Below, one piece after another: positions 1-8,414 of a DNA stretch of 64,000 nucleotides. This DNA is from Clostridium_AD estertheticum_D (GTDB lineage: Bacteria; Bacillota; Clostridia; Clostridiales; Clostridiaceae), in assembly GCF_018861295.1 (NCBI RefSeq), contig NZ_JAHLDM010000010.1, positions 92,969 to 156,968 on the forward strand. The letters are read 5' to 3'. The first letter of the stretch is position 1; the number at the start of each line of letters is the position of its first letter. The translations under genes were made by a program, and so were the position numbers. The notes below the pieces were generated by a model. That model ran no database searches, was not told the DNA's origin, and saw nothing but the letters and a program-made list of their open reading frames with translations.

Positions 1-45
1 TTTTTGCAAAACTTGAGTTAATTTTTCTATTTTTTTGTTATCCAT
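1..45 (-). CDS. 5' end of an unidentified protein (truncated by the window edge)
   Basis: An ATG at 45 on the minus strand follows a clear AAGGAGATTT ribosome binding site (51-60) and opens 15 codons (starting MDNKKIEKL) that run off the left edge. The short lysine-rich helical start is not diagnostic. The gene diverges from nothing visible; a Crp/Fnr-like palindrome lies about 80 bases upstream, so it may belong to the regulon of the adjacent Crp/Fnr gene. Function unknown. Confidence 0.6.
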   Translation of the reverse strand, partial: MDNKKIEKLTQVLQK

Positions 46-125
46 TTTTAAAATCTCCTTTTTAAATCTATTTTTATAAATTTTGTTTCCATGACACAAT
101 TCTAATTAATTTTGATCTATAAAAA

Positions 126-139
126 TGTGATTTAAATCA
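126..139. promoter_or_regulatory. Crp/Fnr-type operator palindrome
   Basis: TGTGATTTAAATCA matches the TGTGA-N6-TCA(CA) half-site layout of Crp/Fnr-family operators. A near copy (TGTGATTTGAATCA) lies at 1059-1072, and the two bracket the Crp/Fnr gene at 263-973. This one is placed to control the minus-strand gene leaving the left edge. Binding is inferred. Confidence 0.5.
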
Positions 140-210
140 AAATAGTAAAATATTATTAATAATAGAATACTAGTTTTTATAATATAAGACGGTAACTTAT
201 GTTACAAGTT

Positions 211-256
211 AAAAAAATCAACCTAAAAGCTTATACAATAGCCTTTAGGTTGATTT
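211..256 (-). terminator. Rho-independent terminator of the Crp/Fnr regulator
   Basis: A perfect 13-bp inverted repeat (215-227 with 244-256) is followed, reading the minus strand, by seven T residues. It lies just beyond the stop codon of the regulator gene. Confidence 0.8.
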
Positions 257-262
257 GAGATT

Positions 263-973
263 TTATTCTACATATGCTCTTAACATATCTATTTGTTTTA
301 TAATCAGTACTTTGTTGCCATTAAGACTAATAATACCTAGTTCCTCAAATATGCTGAGTTTTCTACTTATAGTTTCTCTTGTGACTCCAACATAATTTGC
401 CATTTCTTCCCTATTAATAGGTAAGTTGATTTTAAGACCTTGACTTACAGTGACACCATACATATCTGCAAATTCTAAAAGCATAAATGCAATTCTTATT
501 TCAACATCATTAGTAGCTAGATTTTGAGCAAGATTTTCAGTTTGAGTTAGACGTTTTGAGATAACTTGTAATAACTTTAAGGATATTTCAGGGTTACTCA
601 TGATAATTCTGTCCATATCCTGTTTGGTTAATGTACATATTTTAACATTTGATATAGCATAAGCATCAAAAGTATATATTTCATCATTACTAAATAGGCT
701 TAATTCTCCAAAGAAATCACCACTAGTGAAGATATGAACTATTTGCTGCTTACCTTCTTTTGTTAACTTAGATATTTTTACTTGACCTTCATTAATAATA
801 AATAAGGTATCTGATTTTGCGCCAAGACTACAGAGCATATCTCCCTTTTTATAGACTTTATGTCCTGTCATACCAACAATTTTTGTAAGTTCATCATCAG
901 ATAGAAATGAAAAGATTGGTACTTTCTTAGCACACAGGCTATGATTACAATTTTCGCAATTACACTCTTCCAT
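263..973 (-). CDS. Crp/Fnr-family transcriptional regulator with N-terminal cysteines
   Basis: This is a 236-residue regulator with an N-terminal cysteine cluster (C4, C6, C9, C14), a cyclic-nucleotide-binding-type beta roll (about 20-140), a dimer helix and a C-terminal helix-turn-helix (about 187-213, containing TRETISRKL). The cysteines suggest an Fe-S or redox sensor as in Fnr, but ligand identity is not proven. I chose ATG 973 rather than the in-frame GTG at 982 because the GTG is part of the ribosome binding site AGGTGA. Next to flavodiiron, Fe-S repair, hybrid cluster and nitrate reduction genes, it probably controls the nitrosative stress and nitrate response. It is transcribed away from those genes, with a shared operator-like palindrome between. 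Confidence 0.85.
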   Translation of the reverse strand: MEECNCENCNHSLCAKKVPIFSFLSDDELTKIVGMTGHKVYKKGDMLCSLGAKSDTLFIINEGQVKISKLTKEGKQQIVHIFTSGDFFGELSLFSNDEIYTFDAYAISNVKICTLTKQDMDRIIMSNPEISLKLLQVISKRLTQTENLAQNLATNDVEIRIAFMLLEFADMYGVTVSQGLKINLPINREEMANYVGVTRETISRKLSIFEELGIISLNGNKVLIIKQIDMLRAYVE

Positions 974-1058
974 ATATATCACCTACCGTTTAATATCATA
1001 ACATTTTTAATTTATCGGGGTCAAATAATAATAAATATATTTTTTAATATTTTTCTTT

Positions 1059-1072
1059 TGTGATTTGAATCA
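1059..1072. promoter_or_regulatory. Crp/Fnr-type operator between the regulator and the flavodiiron gene
   Basis: TGTGATTTGAATCA has the same half-site arrangement as the palindrome at 126-139, differing by one central base. It lies in the divergent region between the Crp/Fnr regulator and the flavodiiron operon, about 135 bases upstream of the latter, a position suited to activation or to autoregulation. Inference from pattern only. Confidence 0.5.
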
Positions 1073-1207
1073 TATTTTTAAAATTAAAATAATTGTAGAA
1101 TAGGGTCATAGGAAAGCAACAATGTGTGAGAATAAATTAAAATATAAAATTAATAAAAATATTGAATTAATACAAATATGGATCAATTAATTTAGGAGGA
1201 ATACATT

Positions 1208-2440
1208 ATGAGTAAAAAAATTATGCTAAGTGACAATATATACTGGGTTGGTAAGGTGGATGATAGGGATGTACCTTTTCATAGATTAATATTAACTAAA
1301 GGAACCACTTATAATAGTTATTTATTAATGACTGAGAAACCTACAGTAATAGATACTGTTGATATGAGCTTTGGACGTGAATTTGTAGAAAATTTAAAAA
1401 GTTTAATTGAACTTGAAAAGATCGAATACATTGTAATTAACCATACTGAACCTGACCATTCTGGTTCACTTGGAAGTTTGGCTGCTAAAGCAAAAAACGC
1501 TGTAATTGTATGCACAAGCCTAGCCGTAGATCAGCTTAAGGAAATGTATAAACTTCATAACAGAGAATTCTTAGTTGTAGGAGATGGAGACACTCTTGAT
1601 ATAGGGGGTAAAACACTAAAATTTATAGAAACACCTTATCTTCATACAGCGGAGACAATGATAACTTATTGCATCGATGATAAAATTTTATTTCCTTGCG
1701 ATATATTTAGTACACACGTAGCAAATTATGAGTATTTTAATGATATGGCAAAAGAGGACATAAATGATGATTACATTGGATATTATAAATTGATAATGCA
1801 CCCTCATAGAAGATATGTTCAAAATATGATAAAGAAAATCAGAAAATTAGACATAAAGATCATAGCACCATCTCATGGTTATATTATTCGAGATAAGGTT
1901 CAAGGTTTTATAGATATTTATGATGATATGAGTAAAAATGGAGAGATAGACAAAAAAGCGTTAATTCTTTATTCTACTATGACAGGTAGGACAAAAAAGA
2001 TTGCTACTATTATTAAGGAAGATTTTGAAAATCAAAATATACACTCTGAAATTATGGATGTAAATAAAACACCAAAAGAAGAAGTAATGAAAGCTATTAA
2101 TGAAGCTGACGCTATTTTCTTTGGTAGCTCCACAAAATATGCAGATATTATTGGAAATATGGAAGAAATACTTAAAAGTCTCAGTGGTTTAAGCCTAGAA
2201 AACAAGATAGGGGCAGCTTTTGGTTCTTATGGTTGGAGTGGAGAAGCTATAGAAGTAGTTCAGGATTATTTGAAGAGGACTGATATTAAAGTTTTAAGTA
2301 CCTCGGATGTAATTAAGTCTACTGGTATGATCGATATAGAGTTCCCAATAAGAATTAGGTTTTCACCAAGTCTTAACAATATAAAGAGCATTGAAAGTGC
2401 AGTTATTTATACTACTGATTTATTACTTAGTTCGATATAA
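1208..2440 (+). CDS. fprA: flavodiiron protein (A-type flavoprotein, O2/NO reductase)
   Basis: The 410-residue product has the flavodiiron layout: an N-terminal metallo-beta-lactamase-like di-iron domain (about 1-245) with the ligand motif HTEPDH (H79, E81, D83, H84) plus later conserved His and Asp, and a C-terminal flavodoxin domain (about 250-400) starting at the FMN loop YSTMTGRTKK. These cytosolic enzymes reduce O2 to water or NO to N2O, usually with electrons from rubredoxin; a rubredoxin gene lies about 1 kb downstream. The ribosome binding site AGGAGG precedes the ATG. The gene heads a probable operon with the Fe-S repair gene 21 bases downstream. Confidence 0.95.
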   Translation: MSKKIMLSDNIYWVGKVDDRDVPFHRLILTKGTTYNSYLLMTEKPTVIDTVDMSFGREFVENLKSLIELEKIEYIVINHTEPDHSGSLGSLAAKAKNAVIVCTSLAVDQLKEMYKLHNREFLVVGDGDTLDIGGKTLKFIETPYLHTAETMITYCIDDKILFPCDIFSTHVANYEYFNDMAKEDINDDYIGYYKLIMHPHRRYVQNMIKKIRKLDIKIIAPSHGYIIRDKVQGFIDIYDDMSKNGEIDKKALILYSTMTGRTKKIATIIKEDFENQNIHSEIMDVNKTPKEEVMKAINEADAIFFGSSTKYADIIGNMEEILKSLSGLSLENKIGAAFGSYGWSGEAIEVVQDYLKRTDIKVLSTSDVIKSTGMIDIEFPIRIRFSPSLNNIKSIESAVIYTTDLLLSSI

Positions 2441-2461
2441 AAATATTAGGAGGAATTAATT

Positions 2462-3187
2462 ATGGAAAAAATTATAAATGGAAACCAAAACCTTGGAGAG
2501 ATAGTTTCAATTTTCCCGGGTGCTGCAGAGATTTTCAATAGGTATAAAATAGATTATTGCTGTGGTGGACATGATACTTTAGCAGGAGCAATGGATGTCA
2601 TAGAAATAGATAATGAAAAAGTAATTGAAGAACTTAATAATGCATATGAGGTGTTTATAAGGACTAATTCAGAGTATAAAGATTGGAGAAAGGAAAAACC
2701 TTCAGCATTAATTAAACACATAGTACAAACGCATCATGAATTTACAAAAAAACAGCTTAGAGAAATAGATATTCTATTATTAAAAGTACTTAAGGTTCAT
2801 TTTAAGCTTCATAGTGAGGAACTATTAAAAGTTCATAGAAACTTTGGAACTTTGAAAATAGAACTTGAGGAGCACCTTATAAAAGAAGAGGAGAACCTAT
2901 TCCCCCTTATTGAAAGCTTTGAAATAACAAAGGATGAGAATGTCTTATCAAAAATACACCGAATTATAAAGGATACAGAGAGTGAGCATGATGCAGCTGG
3001 AAATATAATCAAAGAATTAGAGAAGATAACTAGAGATTTTAATGCGCCAGAAGGAGCCTGTACTTCTTTCAAACTTGTATACACAAAAATTCATGATTTA
3101 GAAAAAGATCTATTCATTCACATTTATCTTGAAAATAGTGTTTTGTTTAATATGCTTCAAGAGAAAAAGGGTTGCTCTATAAATTAA
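2462..3187 (+). CDS. ric: iron-sulfur cluster repair di-iron protein (RIC/ScdA/YtfE family)
   Basis: The 241-residue protein opens with the ScdA_N domain (about 5-60, with IDYCCGG, C33-C34) and continues with a hemerythrin-like four-helix domain containing the spaced His and Glu of the di-iron site (for example THHEF, LEEHLIKEEE, EHDAAG). The family repairs Fe-S clusters damaged by NO or peroxide. Twenty-one bases after the flavodiiron stop with its own AGGAGG, it is very likely cotranscribed with it, which fits a shared NO-stress role. Confidence 0.93.
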   Translation: MEKIINGNQNLGEIVSIFPGAAEIFNRYKIDYCCGGHDTLAGAMDVIEIDNEKVIEELNNAYEVFIRTNSEYKDWRKEKPSALIKHIVQTHHEFTKKQLREIDILLLKVLKVHFKLHSEELLKVHRNFGTLKIELEEHLIKEEENLFPLIESFEITKDENVLSKIHRIIKDTESEHDAAGNIIKELEKITRDFNAPEGACTSFKLVYTKIHDLEKDLFIHIYLENSVLFNMLQEKKGCSIN

Positions 3188-3227
3188 GCAATCTGTTAAA
3201 CTTAAAAATCCCATCATGAGAAAATCC

Positions 3228-3251
3228 ATGATGATGATGATGATGATGATG
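3228..3251 (+). repeat. (ATG)8 trinucleotide microsatellite
   Basis: Eight tandem ATG units lie between the Fe-S repair gene and the rubredoxin gene. No open reading frame of any size uses them: in the ATG frame a TAG stop follows within two codons. Such tracts are prone to slippage. Confidence 0.8.
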
Positions 3252-3352
3252 CATTAGTCAGGTGTAAAGATTTTGGTAAGAGTATAGGAGAAGTTATAGG
3301 ATAGACTATATAGTAGTTTATAATATTAATTAAATTTAAAGGAGATATTTTT

Positions 3353-3514
3353 ATGGATAAATATGTTTGTTTAGTATGCGGATACATTTATGATCCTGCA
3401 GAAGGAGATCCAGATGGTGAAGTAAAACCGGGTACTAAGTTTGAGGATATTCAAGAAGATTGGGTATGTCCATTATGTGGAGTTCCAAAATCAGATTTCG
3501 AAAAAGTTGAATAA
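3353..3514 (+). CDS. rubredoxin
   Basis: A complete 53-residue rubredoxin begins MDKYVCLVCG, with the two iron-binding CxxC knuckles at C6/C9 and C39/C42 and the typical DPDG and EDWVCPLC segments. It carries single electrons, and the neighbouring flavodiiron protein and hybrid cluster protein are plausible partners. Ribosome binding site AAAGGAGAT. It is a close paralog of the rubredoxin at 19963-20124. Its own reading frame continues past the stop into a ferredoxin-like tail (3521-3580). Confidence 0.95.
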   Translation: MDKYVCLVCGYIYDPAEGDPDGEVKPGTKFEDIQEDWVCPLCGVPKSDFEKVE

Positions 3515-3520
3515 AATTTC

Positions 3521-3580
3521 GTAAGTAGTGCAAAAAAAGCGGAAGAACAATGTCCAGTGGGAGCCATAACGTTGGAGTAA
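3521..3580 (+). pseudogene. ferredoxin C-terminal remnant
   Basis: In the same frame as the rubredoxin and two codons after its stop, the sequence reads VSSAKKAEEQCPVGAITLE and then TAA. CPVGAI followed by an acidic end is the characteristic finish of single-cluster [4Fe-4S] ferredoxins. The fragment has no start codon, no ribosome binding site and no other cluster cysteines, so it looks like the tail of a ferredoxin gene whose front was replaced by rubredoxin or deleted. Confidence 0.6.
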
Positions 3581-3622
3581 CAATTAAAATTGAGATATAT
3601 AACAAAAGAGGGAGGAAAGATT

Positions 3623-3688
3623 ATGAAAATAGAGAAAATATCAGATACTATAGTATATAGTGAAGAGAAATTTACTAGGAGAGGATAA
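3623..3688 (+). CDS. 21-residue ORF, probably the truncated start of a larger protein
   Basis: A strong GGGAGGAAAG ribosome binding site precedes ATG 3623, but the frame stops after 21 codons (starts MKIEKISDTIVYSEEKF). The start resembles the first residues of some small clostridial cupin-like proteins, but this is only an impression. The stop overlaps the ribosome binding site of the CoA-binding gene, so it may survive as a translated leader. It lies beside other decayed fragments, which favours a truncated gene. Confidence 0.35.
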   Translation: MKIEKISDTIVYSEEKFTRRG

Positions 3689-3690
3689 TA

Positions 3691-4062
3691 TTGAAAGCGA
3701 ATGAATTATTAAATTATAAAAACTGGATTGTGGTTGGTGATGTATTAAACCATTCTAAATATGCATATAAAATATTGAATTCATTGAAAAAGGATGGATT
3801 TAATGTAGTGGGTGTAAATCCGTCTGCTAATGATAAAGAAGTTTATAACAGTCTAAGGGATATTCCATATAAGGTAGAAGTTTTAGACCTGTGCATTAAT
3901 CCATATAAGGGTATTAAAATTCTGCAAGAGGCTAACGTGTTAAAAATAGATAAAGTACTTATTCAACCAGGGGCTGAAAGCCCTGAGATAATTGAATTCT
4001 GTAAAGTAAATGGAATATTAGCAATAGAGGGATGTGCTTTAGTAGAATTGTCAAAAGCATAG
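3691..4062 (+). CDS. CoA-binding domain protein (CoA_binding_2, YccU type)
   Basis: The 123-residue protein is a single Rossmann-like CoA-binding domain: an initial strand WIVVGDV, then VVGVNPSA, LDLCINP and the conserved end segment with QPGAES and a late cysteine (EGCALVEL). Members bind CoA; their role is poorly defined. The start is TTG at 3691, chosen because AGGAGAGG lies eight bases upstream and no later ATG keeps the first strand. Confidence 0.85.
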   Translation: MKANELLNYKNWIVVGDVLNHSKYAYKILNSLKKDGFNVVGVNPSANDKEVYNSLRDIPYKVEVLDLCINPYKGIKILQEANVLKIDKVLIQPGAESPEIIEFCKVNGILAIEGCALVELSKA

Positions 4063-4097
4063 AAATTTTTTAAAGTGTAAAAATAAGATGTAAATGG

Positions 4098-4125
4098 AGC
4101 TCTGAGGCATGCCTTAGAGCTTTAT
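4098..4125 (+). terminator. probable terminator after the CoA-binding gene
   Basis: A 10-bp stem (with one G-T pair) and a CATG loop at 4098-4121 is followed by TTTATTT. The T-tract is short, so termination may be partial. Confidence 0.5.
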
Positions 4126-4246
4126 TTAACATAAATCAGGTGGTTGTTAAAGATAAATATGCCAATATTACTTATAATATTGTATATTTAGACAAGAATA
4201 GTGTAATATGATGTTAGAATCATATAAAAAATTAGGAGGGTTACAT

Positions 4247-5893
4247 ATGCAAGGAAAAATGTTTTGTTTTCAATGTGAACAAACTTTCGGTGGAACCGGT
4301 TGCACTAAAATGGGAGTCTGTGGAAAAACTCCAGAGATTGCAGCAATGCAGGATCTTCTTATCTATCAGTTAAAAGGAATAAGTTGTTATGCTACTAAAC
4401 TTTTAGCTAGAGGAGAAAAAATTGATAAGTCATGGGTTTCATTTGTTGAAAATTCATTGTTTATGACGCTAACTAATGTAAACTTCGATCCAAAGTCTCA
4501 TATGGATATGCTTGAAAAATCTCAAGTAATAAAAGAAGAGGCACGAAAAAAAGCAATAGATGAAAATGTAACTAGCGAGGAAGCACTATATAATTTAAGT
4601 GATACTAAAGAACAAATTCTTGAAGATGCTAAAAAAGCAGGCGTTATGTATGATGAAAATTTAGATGCAGATATTCGCTCAGTTCGTGAAACTATAAAAT
4701 ATGGACTAAAAGGAATTGCGGCATATGCGCACCAAGCCAGGTTTATTAAATACAATAGCGATGATGTTGATGATTTTTATTTTATAGCCCTAGCAGTACT
4801 TACTGATAATAGTTTAAATCTTCAAGACCTTATCAAGTATTTAATTAAAACTGGAGAGACCAGCGTTAAGGTTATGAAAGTATTAGATAAAGGTAATAAT
4901 GAGAAATATAACGCTCCTACACCTACAAAGGTTAATGTAAATATTAAAAAAGGACCATTTATCGTAATTTCGGGTCATGAGTTAAGGGACCTTGAAATGT
5001 TACTTGAGCAAACAGAAGGCACAGGAATAAATATTTATACTCATGGTGAAATGTTACCTTCACATGGCTATCCTAAGCTAAACAAATACAAACATTTAGT
5101 AGGTAACTTTGGAGGAGCATGGCAGAATCAACAAAAGGAATTTGATGGTATACCTGGTTGTATTTTAATGACAACAAATTGTTTAATGAAACCAAAAGAT
5201 TCTTATAAAGATAGGATCTTCTCAACAAGTGTTGTTGGCTGGGATGGTATAAAACATATTGAGGCAGGTAAGGCTGGTCATAAGGATTTTTCTGAAATAA
5301 TAAGTAAAGCACTAGAACTGGGTGGCTTTGAAAAAGATGAGGAAGTTAAAGAAATCCTTGTTGGATTTGGACATATTGCAACCTTAAGTCACGCAGAAAC
5401 AATTGTGAATGCAGTTAAAGAAGGTAAAATTAGACACTTCTTCTTAATCGGAGGATGTGACGGTGCAAGATCAGGAAGAAATTATTACACAGAATTTGCA
5501 CAGAAGGTTCCCAAAGATTGTATTATTCTTACTTTAGCCTGTGGCAAATACCGATTTAATAAATTGGAGTTTGGTGAAGTTGCAGGATTACCAAGATTAC
5601 TTGATATAGGGCAATGTAATGATGCCTATTCTGCAGTTAAAATAGCACTAGCTTTAGCGGATGCTTTTAAATGCACTATTAATGATCTACCATTATCATT
5701 GATTATAACTTGGTATGAGCAGAAAGCTGTTGCTGATCTATTAGCATTATTATCACTTGGAGTAAAAGGAATTTACCTAGGACCAACACTCCCTGCTTTC
5801 TTAAGTCCTAATGTATTACAATTTTTAATTGATACTTTTGATATTAAACCAATAAGTACACCAGAAGATGATTTAAAACAAATATTAGGGTAA
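4247..5893 (+). CDS. hcp: hydroxylamine reductase / hybrid cluster protein (class I)
   Basis: The 548-residue protein begins with C7-x2-C10-x8-C19-x5-C25, the cysteine spacing of class I Hcp from strict anaerobes, and holds the later hybrid-cluster residues (for example GGCDGARSGR and the C-terminal segment with ITWYEQKAV). Hcp binds a 4Fe-4S and a 4Fe-2S-2O cluster and reduces NO or hydroxylamine. I start at ATG 4247, eight bases after AGGAGGG, although the frame is open to an ATG at 4208. Its place between NO-detoxification genes and the nitrate operon fits removal of nitrosative by-products of nitrate reduction. Confidence 0.95.
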   Translation: MQGKMFCFQCEQTFGGTGCTKMGVCGKTPEIAAMQDLLIYQLKGISCYATKLLARGEKIDKSWVSFVENSLFMTLTNVNFDPKSHMDMLEKSQVIKEEARKKAIDENVTSEEALYNLSDTKEQILEDAKKAGVMYDENLDADIRSVRETIKYGLKGIAAYAHQARFIKYNSDDVDDFYFIALAVLTDNSLNLQDLIKYLIKTGETSVKVMKVLDKGNNEKYNAPTPTKVNVNIKKGPFIVISGHELRDLEMLLEQTEGTGINIYTHGEMLPSHGYPKLNKYKHLVGNFGGAWQNQQKEFDGIPGCILMTTNCLMKPKDSYKDRIFSTSVVGWDGIKHIEAGKAGHKDFSEIISKALELGGFEKDEEVKEILVGFGHIATLSHAETIVNAVKEGKIRHFFLIGGCDGARSGRNYYTEFAQKVPKDCIILTLACGKYRFNKLEFGEVAGLPRLLDIGQCNDAYSAVKIALALADAFKCTINDLPLSLIITWYEQKAVADLLALLSLGVKGIYLGPTLPAFLSPNVLQFLIDTFDIKPISTPEDDLKQILG

Positions 5894-5913
5894 AAATAAT
5901 ATATCAAATTAGA

Positions 5914-5966
5914 AATAATAAAGTTTAGAATTGTGAAAACAGTTTTAAGCTTTATTATTTTTAATT
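5914..5966 (+). terminator. terminator of hcp
   Basis: A 14-bp stem (5914-5927 with 5946-5959) is followed by a T-rich run. Confidence 0.75.
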
Positions 5967-6051
5967 TTAAAGGAACGTGATATTAGTCACATATTTTTTT
6001 CTATTGTAGTGATAGACTAAAGTACATAGTGAAAAAAATAACAAAGTTTTC

Positions 6052-6162
6052 ATGGCTGAGGGTATTAAAATAAACTTAGAAGACTCTAAAATTGAGATAA
6101 CTGCAACGACAAAAACTATAGGAAAGACTGAAATTGAAATGGAAGCGCTTACAGTAGTATAA
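6052..6162 (+). pseudogene. moaC internal fragment (decayed)
   Basis: The 36-codon segment includes GIKINLE, IEITATTKT and GKTEIEMEAL followed by TVV and a stop. This matches the conserved MoaC core (GKTGVEMEALTA...), but the N-terminal third and the catalytic C-terminal part are absent and no ribosome binding site is present. MoaC makes cyclic pyranopterin, the first step of molybdopterin synthesis. The relic lies upstream of a molybdenum enzyme operon that still carries moeA, mobB and mobA, suggesting a longer ancestral cofactor cluster. The rest of 5967-6299 shows no gene; 6239-6263 can form a weak hairpin. Confidence 0.65.
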
Positions 6163-6299
6163 ATACAATAAATAAACAACCTTAAAAAATAGACACAAGT
6201 GACACATGGAATATATTATTTGACCAGTGGAACTCCCCCTTTTAAATGAATATAAAAGGATGGTTTTTATAAAATTAAAAAAAGTGGAGATGTTATAAT

Positions 6300-8414
6300 A
6301 TGAAAAAAATACAATCAGTTTGTAATTATTGTGGGCTTGGGTGCAATTTAGACTTTCAAGTAGAAAATGGTGAAATTATGATGGTGTCACCAACGGAAAA
6401 TTATCCTGTAAATAAGGGATTCTGTTGTATAAAGGGATTAAATCTAGATAAACAGTGTACAAAAATCAAGGGTAGAAGATCACCTCTTTTAAGAAATGAT
6501 AAAAATGAGATGGTGGAAATTTCTTGGAAAGAGGGTTTTGAAACTTTTGTTAAAAGGATGACTGCAATACAAAAACATCATGGGTCTGAAAGTGTAGCCT
6601 TTATAAGTACAGGACAAATTACTACGGAAGAAATGGCACTTTTAGGGCATGTAGGTAGAAACTATATGGGTATAAACGGTGATGGTAACACAAGGCTATG
6701 TATGTCAACTTCGGTTGTTGCTCATAAGCAAAGTTTTGGGTTTGATGCTCCCCCATATACCTTAAATGATGCCCAGCTTTCAGATACGATAATACTTATT
6801 GGAGCAAACCCTGTTGTGGCGCATCCTATTTTCTGGGAACGCGTAAAGGATAATAAGAATGCCAAGATAATAACAATTGATCCAAGAAAATCGGAAACTG
6901 CAAGAAATTCAGATATTTGGGTAGATATTAAGCCAAAGGGAGATTTAATACTTTTCTATACATTAGCTAATGTATTAATTGAGAATGGGTGGATAGAAAA
7001 TAGTTATATAGAAAACTATACAGAAGGGTTTGAAGAGTTTAAGTCGCATGTTAGCAAGTTCACCTTAAAGAATGTAGAAAAAATTACAGGAATATCTGAA
7101 AAAAGAGTACTGGAACTTGCAAGAATTATCCATAATGGCAAGAGGGTTTCTTTCTGGTGGACAATGGGTATTAACCAAGGATATGAGGGTGTTAGAACGG
7201 CGCAAGCAATAATAAACCTTGCACTTATGACGGGGAATATTGGCAGAGAAGGAACTGGTGCAAATTCATTAACAGGTCAATGTAATGCAATGGGTTCAAG
7301 AATATTTAGTAACAGTTCAGGGCTTTATGGTGGCGGAGAGTATGATAATGTAGAACGCAGAAAAGCCGTAGCAGAAGCTTTGGAAATTAAGGAAAGTTTA
7401 TTACCATCAAAACCCACATTACCTTACAACGTAATCATAGATAAGATAAACAAAGGTGAAATAAAGGGGTTATGGGTAATCTGTACGAATCCACGACACT
7501 CTTGGACAAATAATCAAGAATTTAAAAAAGCTGTGGATAAACTAGAGTTTTTCGTAGTACAAGATATATATGAGGATACTGATAGTGCTAAACTTTGTGA
7601 TTTATTTCTACCTTCCGTTCCTGCAATTAAAAAAACAGGAGTAATGATAAATACTGAGCGTCGGATGTCAGCTATTTTACCAATACTTGAAAAAGAAGAT
7701 GGCGAACTAACAGATTATGAGATACTTCTGGGAATTGGTAAAGAGTTAGGAATGGGAAGTTTACTTGATAATTGGAAAACACCTGAAGACGCTTTTGAAT
7801 TAATGAAAAAATGTTCAAAGGGAATGCCCTGTGATATTACAGGAGCTACTTATGAACTTTTAAGTGGTTCAAAAGGCATACAATGGCCATTTAAAGAAGG
7901 TCAATTATTAAAAGAAGATGAAAGAAGATTATATGAAGATAATAAATATTATACGACCTCTAAAAAAGCTAATTTTGTGTTTGGAGATCCAATAAAAAAT
8001 CCAATTGAGATTTCGATAGATTTCCCTTATACACTTAATTCAGGTAGAGGAACAGTAGGTCAATGGCATACTCAAACAAGAACAAGAGAAATGGATGCCG
8101 TAAACGCTATAACACAAAAAGAAGCCTATGTTAATATAAATCCTGAGTTAGCTAAGGATTTAAATATAGAGCAAAATGAGAAAATTAGATTATCATCATG
8201 TAATGGTGTTAAAAGTGAATTTATAGCAAAAATAACTGGTAGTGTAAAGAAGGAGCATTTATATGCACCAATTCATTATATTGAAACGAACTCATTGACT
8301 CCATCAGTATTTGATCCATATTCAAAGGAACCATCATATAAAACGGTATCTGTAAATATAGAAAAAATTAATGTGGAAGGAGCAGGTGAGTATGAAAAGA
8401 ATCAAGATAGATAG
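6300..8414 (+). CDS. molybdopterin nitrate reductase, catalytic subunit (assimilatory NarB/NasA-like; clostridial NarA)
   Basis: This 704-residue bis-MGD oxidoreductase has an N-terminal [4Fe-4S] motif (C8-x2-C11-x3-C15-x26-C42), the Mo-binding domains and a C-terminal dinucleotide-binding domain (about 580-695). The likely Mo ligand is C134 in NTRLCMSTSV, as in NapA/NarB/NasA-type enzymes; formate dehydrogenases share the fold. No Tat signal is seen, so it is cytosolic. The downstream ferredoxin, FAD reductase and NarK transporter support nitrate over formate. Its stop overlaps the next gene by 23 bases, so translation is probably coupled. The cluster resembles narA-narB-narC of C. perfringens. 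Confidence 0.85.
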   Translation: MKKIQSVCNYCGLGCNLDFQVENGEIMMVSPTENYPVNKGFCCIKGLNLDKQCTKIKGRRSPLLRNDKNEMVEISWKEGFETFVKRMTAIQKHHGSESVAFISTGQITTEEMALLGHVGRNYMGINGDGNTRLCMSTSVVAHKQSFGFDAPPYTLNDAQLSDTIILIGANPVVAHPIFWERVKDNKNAKIITIDPRKSETARNSDIWVDIKPKGDLILFYTLANVLIENGWIENSYIENYTEGFEEFKSHVSKFTLKNVEKITGISEKRVLELARIIHNGKRVSFWWTMGINQGYEGVRTAQAIINLALMTGNIGREGTGANSLTGQCNAMGSRIFSNSSGLYGGGEYDNVERRKAVAEALEIKESLLPSKPTLPYNVIIDKINKGEIKGLWVICTNPRHSWTNNQEFKKAVDKLEFFVVQDIYEDTDSAKLCDLFLPSVPAIKKTGVMINTERRMSAILPILEKEDGELTDYEILLGIGKELGMGSLLDNWKTPEDAFELMKKCSKGMPCDITGATYELLSGSKGIQWPFKEGQLLKEDERRLYEDNKYYTTSKKANFVFGDPIKNPIEISIDFPYTLNSGRGTVGQWHTQTRTREMDAVNAITQKEAYVNINPELAKDLNIEQNEKIRLSSCNGVKSEFIAKITGSVKKEHLYAPIHYIETNSLTPSVFDPYSKEPSYKTVSVNIEKINVEGAGEYEKNQDR

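Noticed and set aside
3212..3260. Poly-Met reading of the ATG repeat as a gene
   Set aside because: The frame meets a stop two codons after the repeat and no upstream start gives a useful protein.
6239..6263. Molybdenum cofactor riboswitch upstream of the nitrate reductase gene
   Set aside because: Only a short 7-bp CCTTTT-type hairpin is present; the conserved Moco RNA architecture is not visible.
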